The notes beneath the pieces are model-generated. The model saw only the letters and a list, made by a program, of their open reading frames with translations, was not told the origin of the DNA and ran no database searches. A DNA stretch of 45,332 nt. Origin: Pseudomonadota bacterium. Its GTDB lineage: Bacteria; Pseudomonadota; Gammaproteobacteria; Burkholderiales; JAJZUU01. Location: NCBI GenBank assembly GCA_021848325.1, contig JAJZUU010000017.1:1-45332 (forward strand), given 5' to 3'. Numbering within the stretch: position 1 is the first letter of the stretch; every line of letters begins with the position of its first letter. Shown piece by piece: positions 17,786-25,069 of the stretch. The position numbers were made by a program, and so were the translations under genes.

Positions 17786-18295
17786 TCAGCGCCGCAGCGA
17801 CTGGCTCAGATCGCTCAAACGGCTGGTGATGGCCGATAGCCTCTCGACGATCTCGAAGCCGTTCATCAGGTCATCCATCAATCCCAATGCGTCATCCAGA
17901 ATATCGCTGTTGAGAGGTGACACATCTTCCGGTTCAACAGGTTCGATATATTCGCGCAAGGTCAGCACATAGGCGTAGCGTTGCGGTTTGCCCGCCAGGT
18001 CCCGCACCCGCAGGTCGTCTATCACCACCTGTTCGATCTCCGCATCGGCAACGATGTCCGCCGTGAAGGAGGCGGGTTGCCCGGCGCGATACTTGCCGTC
18101 CAATTGCTCGACGAAGCTCGACGCCTCCGGCCCGCTGGCCACGCCCCACAATGCCAGGCGCAATGGCCTGCGACCCATGTTCTGCAACAGGCTGCCGTCC
18201 ATGCCCGGCGGCTTGTGTTCGGCCAGAACGCGCCGGTCGAGAGTGGCGATTTCCTGAACCTGCGGCAGTTCCAGACCATCCAGCATCGGACGCAT
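17786..18295 (-). CDS. gpU/DNA-circularisation-N-like tail protein
   Basis: A 169-aa protein. Residues ~1-125 (MRPMLDGLELPQVQEIATLD; MGRRPLRLALWGVASGPEAS; QRYAYVLTLREYIEPVEPE) have the layout of phage tail completion/gpU and Mu gp43 N-terminal-like domains: a beta sandwich with 'G..R...L.G' and a final 'Y.L.L.EY'. These sit between the tube end and the baseplate hub. The last ~45 residues form a helix. AGGAGG precedes the ATG by 7 bases. The same domain is reused as the N-terminus of the 1290-aa chimera downstream, so the operon holds a 'plain' and an 'armed' version. Confidence 0.72.
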   Translation of the reverse strand: MRPMLDGLELPQVQEIATLDRRVLAEHKPPGMDGSLLQNMGRRPLRLALWGVASGPEASSFVEQLDGKYRAGQPASFTADIVADAEIEQVVIDDLRVRDLAGKPQRYAYVLTLREYIEPVEPEDVSPLNSDILDDALGLMDDLMNGFEIVERLSAITSRLSDLSQSLRR

Positions 18296-18306
18296 TGCGG
18301 TGCCTC

Positions 18307-19527
18307 CTACACGTCAATCCCATGACGGCGCGCCTGCTCGTCGAGAATGTCTTTGATCATCGCGGCGAGCCGATCCGGATCATTCGCGGCTGCCGCGCTT
18401 TCGGTCAGCATCGGTTGCCGCGCGGTCTCGGCTGCAACGGCAGGCCCCAGTCCCTTCGCTTTCCGCAAAAAGGACAGCGCGTCCCGATACGTGCGCGGGG
18501 CATCGGGCGCGGTTCCTATGTCAGTCGCACCATTCCCCAGACGGGCCTGGCTTGCCGGTGCTTCGCCCGGTGTCCCATGATCGGCGTTGCTGCCGCCGCC
18601 GTGCCCGGTCAAATCCCGGTTTCTGTCTTGCACGAACCGGCGGAACGGTGCGGGCTCCGCAACCGCACCACCGGCCGCCGCAGCAGGTTCTTGGAACGAT
18701 TTGCCCGGCCTCGCCTGAGCGGAGACGTCCTCCCGGCCACGCTTCGTGGCAGCTATCTGGTTCCGCGCATCCTGAACGATTCCGGCCAGCACTTCCGCCC
18801 CAACCCTAGGCCCGCTCAGGGATGCGCCCCATGGCTGGAGCGGTGGCGCTACAGTGCCTTCGCTTGTTGTCGGCGATGGCAATTCCCATGGCGGCATCCT
18901 TGATGGCGCCGACCGGCGAAGTACGGCAATGGCTCGACTGGCAAGTCTTTCGCGCCAGCCGTCCAGGGCGAAAATATCGGGCCGAATGCGGCGATCCGCG
19001 TCCTGGAACCGGTGTAACTTCCTCCGGGGTGCCCACAGAGGTTCATGCCATTTTCCCGATGGGTTCTTGCCCGCGGGCATCGTCATTGTCCCCGCCAAGC
19101 GGTGAAGCTGCGCGGTGTCGGCGAATCTGGGAACCCCCGTCATTCTCATTTTTTTCTCCCGCGATTCCGCCGCGCCGCGCAAAGGCGATATGCGCGGCCG
19201 CAAGGGGGTTTCATCGGGTGAGGCGAAAAGATCGTTCGAAAAACGACGTTTCGGCGCCGGGTGAACCGATTCGCCCTGCCTAGGCCGCGTCGGACGAGCA
19301 ACCGGCATCGCGGCCTTGCCGGTCCGGTTATCTCCGGCGAGCAACTGCGCCAGGCACGATCCCAGCAAGGGCTGATCGAGCAGCCTGTAATTGGCAGCGG
19401 CAAATCCCGCAACCCAGGCACAGGCACGCGGTAGCGCCTTGAGCGGTGCATTGAGACGAGCGAGATCACGAGCCCAATAGGCAGGGGCCTGCCCCAGTTG
19501 CAGCGCAGACACCACGGGCCTGTTCAT
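18307..19527 (-). CDS. Unknown 406-aa low-complexity protein in the tape-measure slot
   Basis: No family recognised. Residues ~1-75 contain hydrophobic helical segments (ACAWVAGFAAANYRLLDQPL; LGSCLAQLLAGDNR). The remainder is rich in Ala, Arg, Pro and Gly and looks disordered (EPAAAAGGAVAEPAPFRRF). A short helical end follows (DRLAAMIKDILDEQARRHG). Gene order chaperone - this gene - gpU matches the position of the tape measure protein in phages, and its ATG overlaps the chaperone stop (ATGA). It lacks the long coiled coils usual for tape measures, so that role is only positional. If it is one, the tail would be short. Confidence 0.65.
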   Translation of the reverse strand: MNRPVVSALQLGQAPAYWARDLARLNAPLKALPRACAWVAGFAAANYRLLDQPLLGSCLAQLLAGDNRTGKAAMPVARPTRPRQGESVHPAPKRRFSNDLFASPDETPLRPRISPLRGAAESREKKMRMTGVPRFADTAQLHRLAGTMTMPAGKNPSGKWHEPLWAPRRKLHRFQDADRRIRPDIFALDGWRERLASRAIAVLRRSAPSRMPPWELPSPTTSEGTVAPPLQPWGASLSGPRVGAEVLAGIVQDARNQIAATKRGREDVSAQARPGKSFQEPAAAAGGAVAEPAPFRRFVQDRNRDLTGHGGGSNADHGTPGEAPASQARLGNGATDIGTAPDAPRTYRDALSFLRKAKGLGPAVAAETARQPMLTESAAAANDPDRLAAMIKDILDEQARRHGIDV

Positions 19528-19991
19528 GCGGCCTCCCCTCCGCTGCTGGCCATCTCGAGGTAGAGCAGGATCTGGCCGATGGTCATGCCGCTGACCTCTT
19601 CCGGTGTCCAGCCGAATTCCTTGGCCAGAACAAAACAGGCCTTGGCCAGCGGTGCCTGCACATGCTCCTGGAGCGCATCACGGGGTGTGCTGATGCCACT
19701 GATGTCGTTGATGCGGTCTACCAGAAAACGCCCCAACCCCGCCGGCAAGGTCGACACCTGATCCATCTTGAGCGCCGGCTCGACCAGTGCCTGCTGGATC
19801 ATCAGCGTGGCGGAAAGGCTGTCGTCGTCACGCGCCGCCTTGTTGATGCGTTGCAGGTCCCGTACCGTCAGCGGACGCAATACCACACGGGTATCACCCC
19901 TGCCGCCGCCTGCGCTCAGCAGTTCGGGTGGTATTTCCACCTCGTGGGTCAAGGCGCTGCCCCCCAGAAGCTCTTCGGCGCTCAATGTCAT
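19524..19991 (-). CDS. Tail-assembly-chaperone-like protein
   Basis: A 155-aa protein. The N-terminal half is beta-rich (EVEIPPELLSAGGGRGDTRV; VVLRPLTVRDLQRINKAARD), the middle helical, and the end carries EFGWTPEEVSGMTIGQILLYLEM. That combination, and its place 9 bases after the tail tube gene, matches phage and injection-system tail-assembly chaperones (gp41/gpE-type), which bind the tape measure before tube polymerisation. No programmed frameshift extension is evident: the next gene overlaps by only 4 bases in ATGA style. The ribosome-binding site is weak, consistent with coupled translation. Confidence 0.68.
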   Translation of the reverse strand: MTLSAEELLGGSALTHEVEIPPELLSAGGGRGDTRVVLRPLTVRDLQRINKAARDDDSLSATLMIQQALVEPALKMDQVSTLPAGLGRFLVDRINDISGISTPRDALQEHVQAPLAKACFVLAKEFGWTPEEVSGMTIGQILLYLEMASSGGEAA

Positions 19992-20000
19992 GATGGTATC

Positions 20001-20546
20001 CTAGCCGACAAAGACCGGACCCACGGTGACGGTGCCTTCAACGTCCCTGATCTCGACGGAAAGCGCCTTGAAGGTCACCTGCTCGATAATGAAGTCATCC
20101 TCGGGAAGGTGATAACTCCAGTTCTGAAACTTCACACCGTTCACGACCAGCTCGGCGGCGACGGGTCCGCCATCCTCGGCGACAACGGCAGGGTCCCTAA
20201 GCCGCAATACCATGTTGAATGCCGGCTGCACGAAAGGCTCGGCGGTGTCGGGCATGAAGGCCTTGCGCCCCAGCAGCAATCCGACCAGCGCGCCATTGAT
20301 GTAGGCGCGTCCCACCTGACCGCTGATGTGGATGTTGCCGGGATGCAGCGAGGTTGGATAACGGCGTCCGATTTCGTGAAACTCCTCGAGGTCGGTATTG
20401 ACAGCCACCCGCACATCCGTGACGCGGCCCACGGTTTGTGTCTGGTATGAGCTGATAATCGAATTGGCGTCCCTGCCCTCCGGATTGTCCAGCGAGGCCA
20501 GGGTCAATGTGCCGTGGGCGCCGGTAAAGACGTTTGTATTTGCCAT
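20001..20546 (-). CDS. Tail tube protein
   Basis: A 181-aa tube-forming protein of the gp19/Hcp-like fold. It is beta-rich with one central helix: VFTGAHGTLTLASLDNP; VGRVTDVRVAVNTDLEEFHE; RRYPTSLHPGNIHISGQVGR; then a long C-terminal beta hairpin (FQNWSYHLPEDDFIIEQVTF). It follows the sheath gene by 20 bases, as in P2-, Mu- and Afp-type clusters. Only one tube gene is present, unlike Afp-type systems, which carry two or three tube paralogues. Confidence 0.85.
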   Translation of the reverse strand: MANTNVFTGAHGTLTLASLDNPEGRDANSIISSYQTQTVGRVTDVRVAVNTDLEEFHEIGRRYPTSLHPGNIHISGQVGRAYINGALVGLLLGRKAFMPDTAEPFVQPAFNMVLRLRDPAVVAEDGGPVAAELVVNGVKFQNWSYHLPEDDFIIEQVTFKALSVEIRDVEGTVTVGPVFVG

Positions 20547-20566
20547 GTTCTATACCCCTGTTCCAG

Positions 20567-22237
20567 TTATTCCAAAAACATCGTGACCTTGATGAAATCG
20601 ATGCTGAACGTCGGCCGCAGCACCATCGTCACCTGCACGATGCCCCGGCGTTCCTCATCGCGCGTAGCGCTGACTTCAAGCTCATAACTGATCAGCATCT
20701 CGTCGTTCACCATCTCGGTCAGGAAGCTGTTGATGGTGGAGCGCAACGCGGCACGCACCCGTTCGTTGTTGAGCAAGCCGATATAAGGGCTGGCCGCCGA
20801 ACGCACGCCGAACTTGGCGTAATCGACAATGCGGCGGGTAGTGATCTGGTGCCAGGCGGTGTTGGTGGCGGCTGTGACGCCTTTGACGATACGAAAGCCC
20901 TGCCGCTCCTCCAACGCCAGCACCCGGCTTTGCACCAGTTGTGACAGCTCGGCAGAGGTATAGCGCTGCTCCACCCCGCCTACTCTCAACGTCTTGTTGG
21001 TGGGGCTGATATGGGCTGAGAAGCCGGCGAGCAAACCTGCCACGGCCGCCGCCGCGTATGCCCCGGGCAATGTCACCTCTGTTGGCGGTGCCGCCGCTGC
21101 GTCGTTCGCCTTGATGCCCGGCGCGACAAAGATGAGTCGGTCGCTGTCCAGTGTGTGGCCGCGGATGGCATCGAGCGTCGCGCCGACCGCGCTGCCGGTG
21201 ATGGCGATACGATCACGCTTGATCGCATCGGTCGAGGCCTGCTGACAGTGGGCCTCGAGCTCGTCGCCGAAGCTGTTATCCTGGCCTGCGGCCACGATGA
21301 TATGGGCCGCCTCGTTGAGCAGCTTGTCGAGGCCGCCGGTCTTGTAGTCCGCGCCGGACTCGCCGTTGTTGCCGTTCTTGAACGCCGCCGAGAGTTTGGA
21401 GGGCACCTCACCGGCGTGGGCCTTGGTCTCGGCATCGACCCAGACCGAGCCGCCGGGTACCTTATTGGTATCCGCCGCAAGATCTTCGCCGCTGACCACC
21501 GTATACACCTCCTCGGCGCGCCCCAGGCGGAGTGTCACTTTGACCGCCATGCTCTTGTCCACCATGTAGGAGGCAGTCACCTTGTCGCTCGCGCCGGGCG
21601 CCGTGAAGAAGGCCAGCGCTCCGGTCGTGCGGTTTACCTTCACTTGGCTGGCTGTGGTCGGATCGGGATCGTCATCCGGCAGGCCGCCACCGTATAGAAT
21701 CTGCAAGGGGCGGGTAAGACCGTCGGCGTCGGTATAGAGCCGAATGCGATTGCGGGCGCTCTTCACCACCGGAGCATGGCTCAGCGTGATAGCGCCCCCG
21801 CCGGTATGCTCCTCAGCATTGACGAAGGCGTGCTCCTCGGCGTCTTTCACCTCGACGGACAGGTCGTTACCCCACGTGCCTTCGCTTTTGGCGGTGAGTG
21901 CAACGCAATCGCCGCCCGCGGACTGCAGCACATGAGCTGCTTTTGCCGCCGCCGCGCTGGCCACGCGCACCGCGATCACCGTCGTTGCGCCGTGGTTGTA
22001 GGCCAGTTCCAGCGCACGCACCAGAGTCAGTTCATCGCTCTCGCCGTCTATCCAAGGGTCGTAGCCGCCGAAGCGCTCCCGCGCCTCGCTGTAACTCCCC
22101 AGGATCACGGGCACGCCTACCGGCCCTTTGCTGGCCGTGCCGGCGACGCCAAGGTTGCCCACTGTCACCGCTCCCGGCACGATCAACCCTTCGGGGCGCA
22201 CCTCAATGTATACACCCGGTAAAATCATCTCAGTCAT
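20567..22237 (-). CDS. Contractile tail sheath protein
   Basis: A 556-aa sheath subunit. The N-terminus LPGVYIEVRPEGLIVPG and the C-terminal arm (RRIVDYAKFGVRSAASPYIG; RAALRSTINSFLTEMVNDEM; SIDFIKVTMFLE) are hallmarks of the phage tail sheath family, with strands used for the interlaced sheath mesh. The middle holds an inserted variable domain (SEGTWGNDLSVEVKDAEEHA). It has a strong AGGAGG ribosome-binding site 7 bases before the ATG, the best in the operon and fitting a highly made product. There is a single sheath gene where Afp-like systems have several. The 64-base gap to the 365-aa gene upstream holds no clear promoter. Confidence 0.95.
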   Translation of the reverse strand: MTEMILPGVYIEVRPEGLIVPGAVTVGNLGVAGTASKGPVGVPVILGSYSEARERFGGYDPWIDGESDELTLVRALELAYNHGATTVIAVRVASAAAAKAAHVLQSAGGDCVALTAKSEGTWGNDLSVEVKDAEEHAFVNAEEHTGGGAITLSHAPVVKSARNRIRLYTDADGLTRPLQILYGGGLPDDDPDPTTASQVKVNRTTGALAFFTAPGASDKVTASYMVDKSMAVKVTLRLGRAEEVYTVVSGEDLAADTNKVPGGSVWVDAETKAHAGEVPSKLSAAFKNGNNGESGADYKTGGLDKLLNEAAHIIVAAGQDNSFGDELEAHCQQASTDAIKRDRIAITGSAVGATLDAIRGHTLDSDRLIFVAPGIKANDAAAAPPTEVTLPGAYAAAAVAGLLAGFSAHISPTNKTLRVGGVEQRYTSAELSQLVQSRVLALEERQGFRIVKGVTAATNTAWHQITTRRIVDYAKFGVRSAASPYIGLLNNERVRAALRSTINSFLTEMVNDEMLISYELEVSATRDEERRGIVQVTMVLRPTFSIDFIKVTMFLE

Positions 22238-22301
22238 TTCAGCTCCTCCTTAATCCGGCGGCAAGTAGAATCTCCCCGCCTGTGTGATTGACAAAATTCC
22301 C

Positions 22302-23399
22302 TTATCCCTGCCTTGCCCGCAGATAAACAACAGCAACCTGATCGAAAGCACTGCCCTGATGCGCGATCTCCAGACGATCCGCCACATTCGGCAACCGGAT
22401 CGGTGACGCGAAATCGAGAACCCGCGCCTGATAACTGTCCGATACGCCGTTTAAATCCCAGTCGCCCAACTCCACTGGATTACCTGCCGCGTTAAAAGCC
22501 GTTATGAAATCGTCAAGAGAGACAAAGGCAACGGCGGCGTGGCGCTGTGATGGGGCATCCCCGCTGACTGCCGCGAGAAAGGCGGCAAGGGTGGGATGTG
22601 CGGCGGGTGGTCCGATCGCGCCGTCGAATGTGCGCATGAGGGTTACGGCACCGCTCGGCGCCGGACTCGGGACATAGGCCAGCATTGAAAGACCACCGAC
22701 GCTGAGGCGGCCTCGCACCACGAGGCTGGGCGCGGCCTCGTTGTCCCAACGAACCATCTCGTCCGTCACCACCGTCGTTTCCCGTTGCAGTGAATTGCGC
22801 TGTTCCGGGTCGCTGTGGATCGGGATACGCGCGATCAGGCTCTCGGCGCCGTCGCTGTCCTGATAGCGATACTCGTACAACACTTTGTAATCGGCCTGTT
22901 TGCGCCAGGCACCGATGGACGGGACATGCTCCGCTGCCAATGCGTTGTCGAGCGTCAGTCGCAGGAAACCGGCCGTCCACAGGACCTCGCGATCGGCCAT
23001 CAGTCTTGCATTCAGATCGGCCATCGCTGCTTCAGCCTCCACCGGCCCCGTCGCCCACAGTTGATACTGTACCTGCGCATCCAGGCGCATGCCCTTGAGC
23101 GCCACGGCGGCAAACTGCCCGCGCGTCTCCGTGCCCCGGCGGCTGCCAAGACCGACGGTCCGCTCGCTCAAGCCTGCCACTGACATGCCAGGGTTAGGCA
23201 GCGGTGGGGAAGGGGCTGGCAAATAATCATCCAGGGCATCCATCATGGCAGTGAGTGCTTGATCTAAAGTAGGATTGCCGCTCATCGTAAGTGCCGGTAC
23301 CATCAGGGTCGAAGTCGTTCCGGGTGTCTCCGCAAGGGCGGGAACCACCGCTGGTGCCATTGCCGAGGTGTCTCGCCGCCTGCGCCAAAACGAAAACAT
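22302..23399 (-). CDS. Unknown 365-aa first gene of the particle operon (terminator/cap candidate)
   Basis: The start is placed at ATG 23399, preceded by GAGGGAGAAGG; a TTG at 23402 is also in frame. The N-terminus is basic (MFSFWRRRRDTS) and followed by a Pro/Ala-rich linker. The core is beta/alpha with VALKGMRLDAQVQYQLWATG, MADREVLWTAGFLRLTLDNA and YKVLYEYRYQDSDGAESLIA. The C-terminus is LEIAHQGSAFDQVAVVYLRA. I do not recognise the family; it is not obviously the DUF4255/Pvc16 cap. Its place ahead of the sheath matches the tail terminator or cap in other contractile systems, which is an inference. It is the first gene behind the sigma-54-like promoter. Confidence 0.75.
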   Translation of the reverse strand: MFSFWRRRRDTSAMAPAVVPALAETPGTTSTLMVPALTMSGNPTLDQALTAMMDALDDYLPAPSPPLPNPGMSVAGLSERTVGLGSRRGTETRGQFAAVALKGMRLDAQVQYQLWATGPVEAEAAMADLNARLMADREVLWTAGFLRLTLDNALAAEHVPSIGAWRKQADYKVLYEYRYQDSDGAESLIARIPIHSDPEQRNSLQRETTVVTDEMVRWDNEAAPSLVVRGRLSVGGLSMLAYVPSPAPSGAVTLMRTFDGAIGPPAAHPTLAAFLAAVSGDAPSQRHAAVAFVSLDDFITAFNAAGNPVELGDWDLNGVSDSYQARVLDFASPIRLPNVADRLEIAHQGSAFDQVAVVYLRARQG

Positions 23400-23539
23400 C
23401 AACGCCTTCTCCCTCTTGCCGCGGAACAGGTGTCGGCAGTATCAATGCCTGGGTTCGTGTATTGAATTTTGGGCAATCTGTCAGTCTCCTTTTCCCCGCC
23501 GGCTCCCGAGTCGCAATGCGGTGGTGACGCCCAACACTC

Positions 23540-23555
23540 AGCAACACCCGTGCCA
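23540..23555 (-). promoter_or_regulatory. Sigma-54-type (-24/-12) promoter
   Basis: The minus strand reads TGGCACGGGTGTTGCT: TGGCACG, 4 bases, TTGCT, with exactly 10 bases between the GG and GC elements. This matches the known RpoN consensus at every key position. Predicted transcription start is near 23529, leaving a ~130-base leader before the first particle gene (ATG 23399). Sigma-54 promoters need an enhancer-binding activator ATPase; none is encoded in the window. Confidence 0.72.
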
Positions 23556-23683
23556 GGAGTGTTGATTTGCTAATTAGTTGAAATAAATACAAACTTTGAT
23601 TGAAGTGAAAATTTGAATGCGGACTCTTTTGACCCACTACGACATGGGAGAATTTACTGAGCAAATGTAGCTTGCCGACTTGG

Positions 23684-23711
23684 GGGATCTCCGAATTTCT
23701 TTAGAGATCCC
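23684..23711. promoter_or_regulatory. Inverted repeat GGGATCTC-N12-GAGATCCC, possible activator site
   Basis: Perfect 8-bp arms, centred ~130 bases upstream of the sigma-54-like -24 element. That is the normal distance for an enhancer-binding-protein site. There is no T-run on either side, so it is a poor rho-independent terminator. The regulatory role is inferred from position and symmetry. Confidence 0.4.
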
Positions 23712-24130
23712 TGGGAATACGAGGAGTGTCTTGCCGTCTTAAATCACATAAGCCATGGAAAAGAAGATGAAAATGACATAGCTCTTTCGATTTTTTTGTC
23801 TCTGCAAAATGTGACAGACGATTTTCTAAAGTTTTTTAATAGGGAGATTACTGGGTGGGTTAGCTTTGACTCATAATGGGTCACAAATAACCCTGTAATT
23901 GAGCCCGGGAGGGCATTCGTCATGATTTCCGATAAGTGCATACCAGTCTCAAGCGATCCGGACGATCCATCGGAGCATCGGATTTGGGGGGGCTGTGGTG
24001 ACGGCCCATAATGTTGAATCCTTACGCTATGGGTTCCTGTGCGCGAACTTGCTCGGATCATCTCGGCGGCATATATGCATTGCCACAAGATTAAAGGAAA
24101 GCCGAAACCATATTCGAGTTGAATAGCAAA

Positions 24131-24160
24131 TTTACATTTGAGACAATTAAAAAATTTAAT
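24131..24160 (+). promoter_or_regulatory. Possible sigma-70 promoter before the ACP gene
   Basis: TTTACA (24131-24136), 18-base spacer, TTTAAT (24155-24160) in a very AT-rich stretch. The predicted start would fall only ~8 bases before the ATG at 24176, giving an unusually short leader. Treat as tentative. Confidence 0.25.
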
Positions 24161-24175
24161 AAATAGGGGGTTGGG

Positions 24176-24487
24176 ATGTCGGAATTATCTTTGGAGCGGG
24201 ACGAAGGTTTAACAGCGAATAGCGATAGTGCAACAGCCCACGAATTAGAATTGGCAAAAGCAATCGTCGAGGCACTAAATCTAGATTTTCATCCGGAAGA
24301 AATAAATCCGAATGCTCTGCTCTACGGCGAAGGACTGGGGCTGGACTCGATCGACATGCTGGAAATCGCGCTCGTCGTTTCCCGGAATTACGGCTTACAG
24401 TTGCGGTCTGACGACGAAGACAACATGCGGATTTTCAGCTCTCTCAGGAACCTGAATCAATACATCCAGGCACACCGAACCAAATAG
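24176..24487 (+). CDS. Acyl carrier protein of the aryl polyene pathway
   Basis: A 103-aa acyl carrier protein. The phosphopantetheine site is GLGLDSIDML, serine at ~residue 60, with the preceding 'LLYGEGLGLDSIDMLE' layout characteristic of aryl polyene ACPs (ApeE/ApeF group). A ~20-residue variable N-terminal extension (MSELSLERDEGLTANSDSAT) precedes the helical core. GGGGG lies shortly before the ATG. It has no partner enzymes next to it: a decayed IS66 element follows immediately, and the rest of the pigment genes begin at 27016. It probably belonged to the same operon as the chorismatase before the insertion. Confidence 0.88.
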   Translation: MSELSLERDEGLTANSDSATAHELELAKAIVEALNLDFHPEEINPNALLYGEGLGLDSIDMLEIALVVSRNYGLQLRSDDEDNMRIFSSLRNLNQYIQAHRTK

Positions 24488-24499
24488 GCTCGAAAGGAA

Positions 24500-24709
24500 A
24501 GCGAGGGCGAATGGCGTTTGGTATTGAGGCGATTCGGTAGCAGTGGACTGGATGTCGAGGCATTCTGCCGGCGCGAAGCGATCAGCGTGGCGAGTTTCTA
24601 CCGCCGGTGCGGCATCCTGGGCAGCGGCCCGGGCCCATCCCCCCTGTTGCGTCTGGAGTTCAAGCTCGACCTCGGCGACGGGCTGGTCCTCCATCTGGTG
24701 CGTGGCTGA
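24500..24709 (+). pseudogene. IS66-family tnpA remnant
   Basis: The plus frame reads WRLVLRRFGSSGLDVEAFCR followed by REAISVASFYRR and ends LEFKLDLGDGLVLHLVRG, then TGA. This is the TnpA (Orf1) pattern of IS66 elements: a helix-turn-helix-like N-terminus and an 'L.L.LGDGLVLHLVRG' end. It has no proper start codon and its middle is shortened. The reading frame continues directly, in phase, from the stop codon of the ACP gene, so the insertion boundary lies at or just before 24488. The stop overlaps the tnpB start (TGATG). Confidence 0.75.
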
Positions 24710-25042
24710 TGTCCTTCTCCGAAGGCCAGACACGGGCGTACCTCTACGGCCGGCCGGTCGACATGCGCAAATCCTTGCCAGGCTCCCCTGAGCGGCCGGC
24801 TGTTCGTCTTCATCAACCGTCGCGCCACCCAGATGAAAGCCCTCTACTGGGATCGCACCGGCTTCCGCCTGTGGGCGAAACGGCTGGAAGCGGGACGCTT
24901 TCTGTCAGACTGGGGCGAAGTTGCGGTGCGGGAGACGGATTGGACGGGGCTGAAGTTATTGATCGAAGGGATCAAGGCCGTGAAGTCCGGAAAGCGCTAC
25001 CGGCACCCTAAGGACCGCAGAATGGATAGAAATCTACACTGA
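24709..25042 (+). pseudogene. IS66-family tnpB, frameshifted by an internal deletion
   Basis: From ATG 24709 the frame reads MSFSEGQTRAYLYGRPVDMR KSL, the conserved start of IS66 TnpB (Orf2). At ~24780 the frame is lost; the rest (PLSGRLFVFINRRATQMKAL, then YWDRTGFRLWAKRLEAGRF) continues in another frame to 25042. Compared with normal TnpB, about 15 codons are missing at the junction. The gene is therefore dead. Confidence 0.82.
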
Positions 25043-25069
25043 AACAGCAGGATGCGGTACAATTTCGAC

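Larger units (their letters stand above)
23400..24175. other. AT-rich divergent control region (776 bp)
   Basis: Lies between the divergent particle operon (minus) and the ACP gene (plus). It contains the sigma-54-like promoter (23540-23555), an inverted repeat (23684-23711) and a possible sigma-70 promoter for the ACP gene (24131-24160). A 29-codon reading frame at 23922-24011 (plus) begins MISDKCIPVSSDPDD and has GGGAGGG 8 bases upstream; without homology I do not call it. TGAC/GTCA half-sites (for example TGACTCATAATGGGTCA near 23868) could be operator sites. Longer minus-strand frames here have no protein-like composition. Confidence 0.6.

Noticed and set aside
69..23399. Intact prophage
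   Set aside because: No integrase, capsid, portal, terminase, lysis or replication gene; only tail genes are present within the window.
23227..23664. 145-codon minus-strand frame across the operon promoter
   Set aside because: Overlaps the 365-aa gene in another frame and the sigma-54-like promoter; no protein-like features.
23684..23711. Inverted repeat as a rho-independent terminator
   Set aside because: No T-run on either strand and no gene ending beside it; a protein-binding site is more likely.
23744..24088. 114-codon minus-strand frame in the AT-rich control region
   Set aside because: No good ribosome-binding site, no motif, composition like random sequence.
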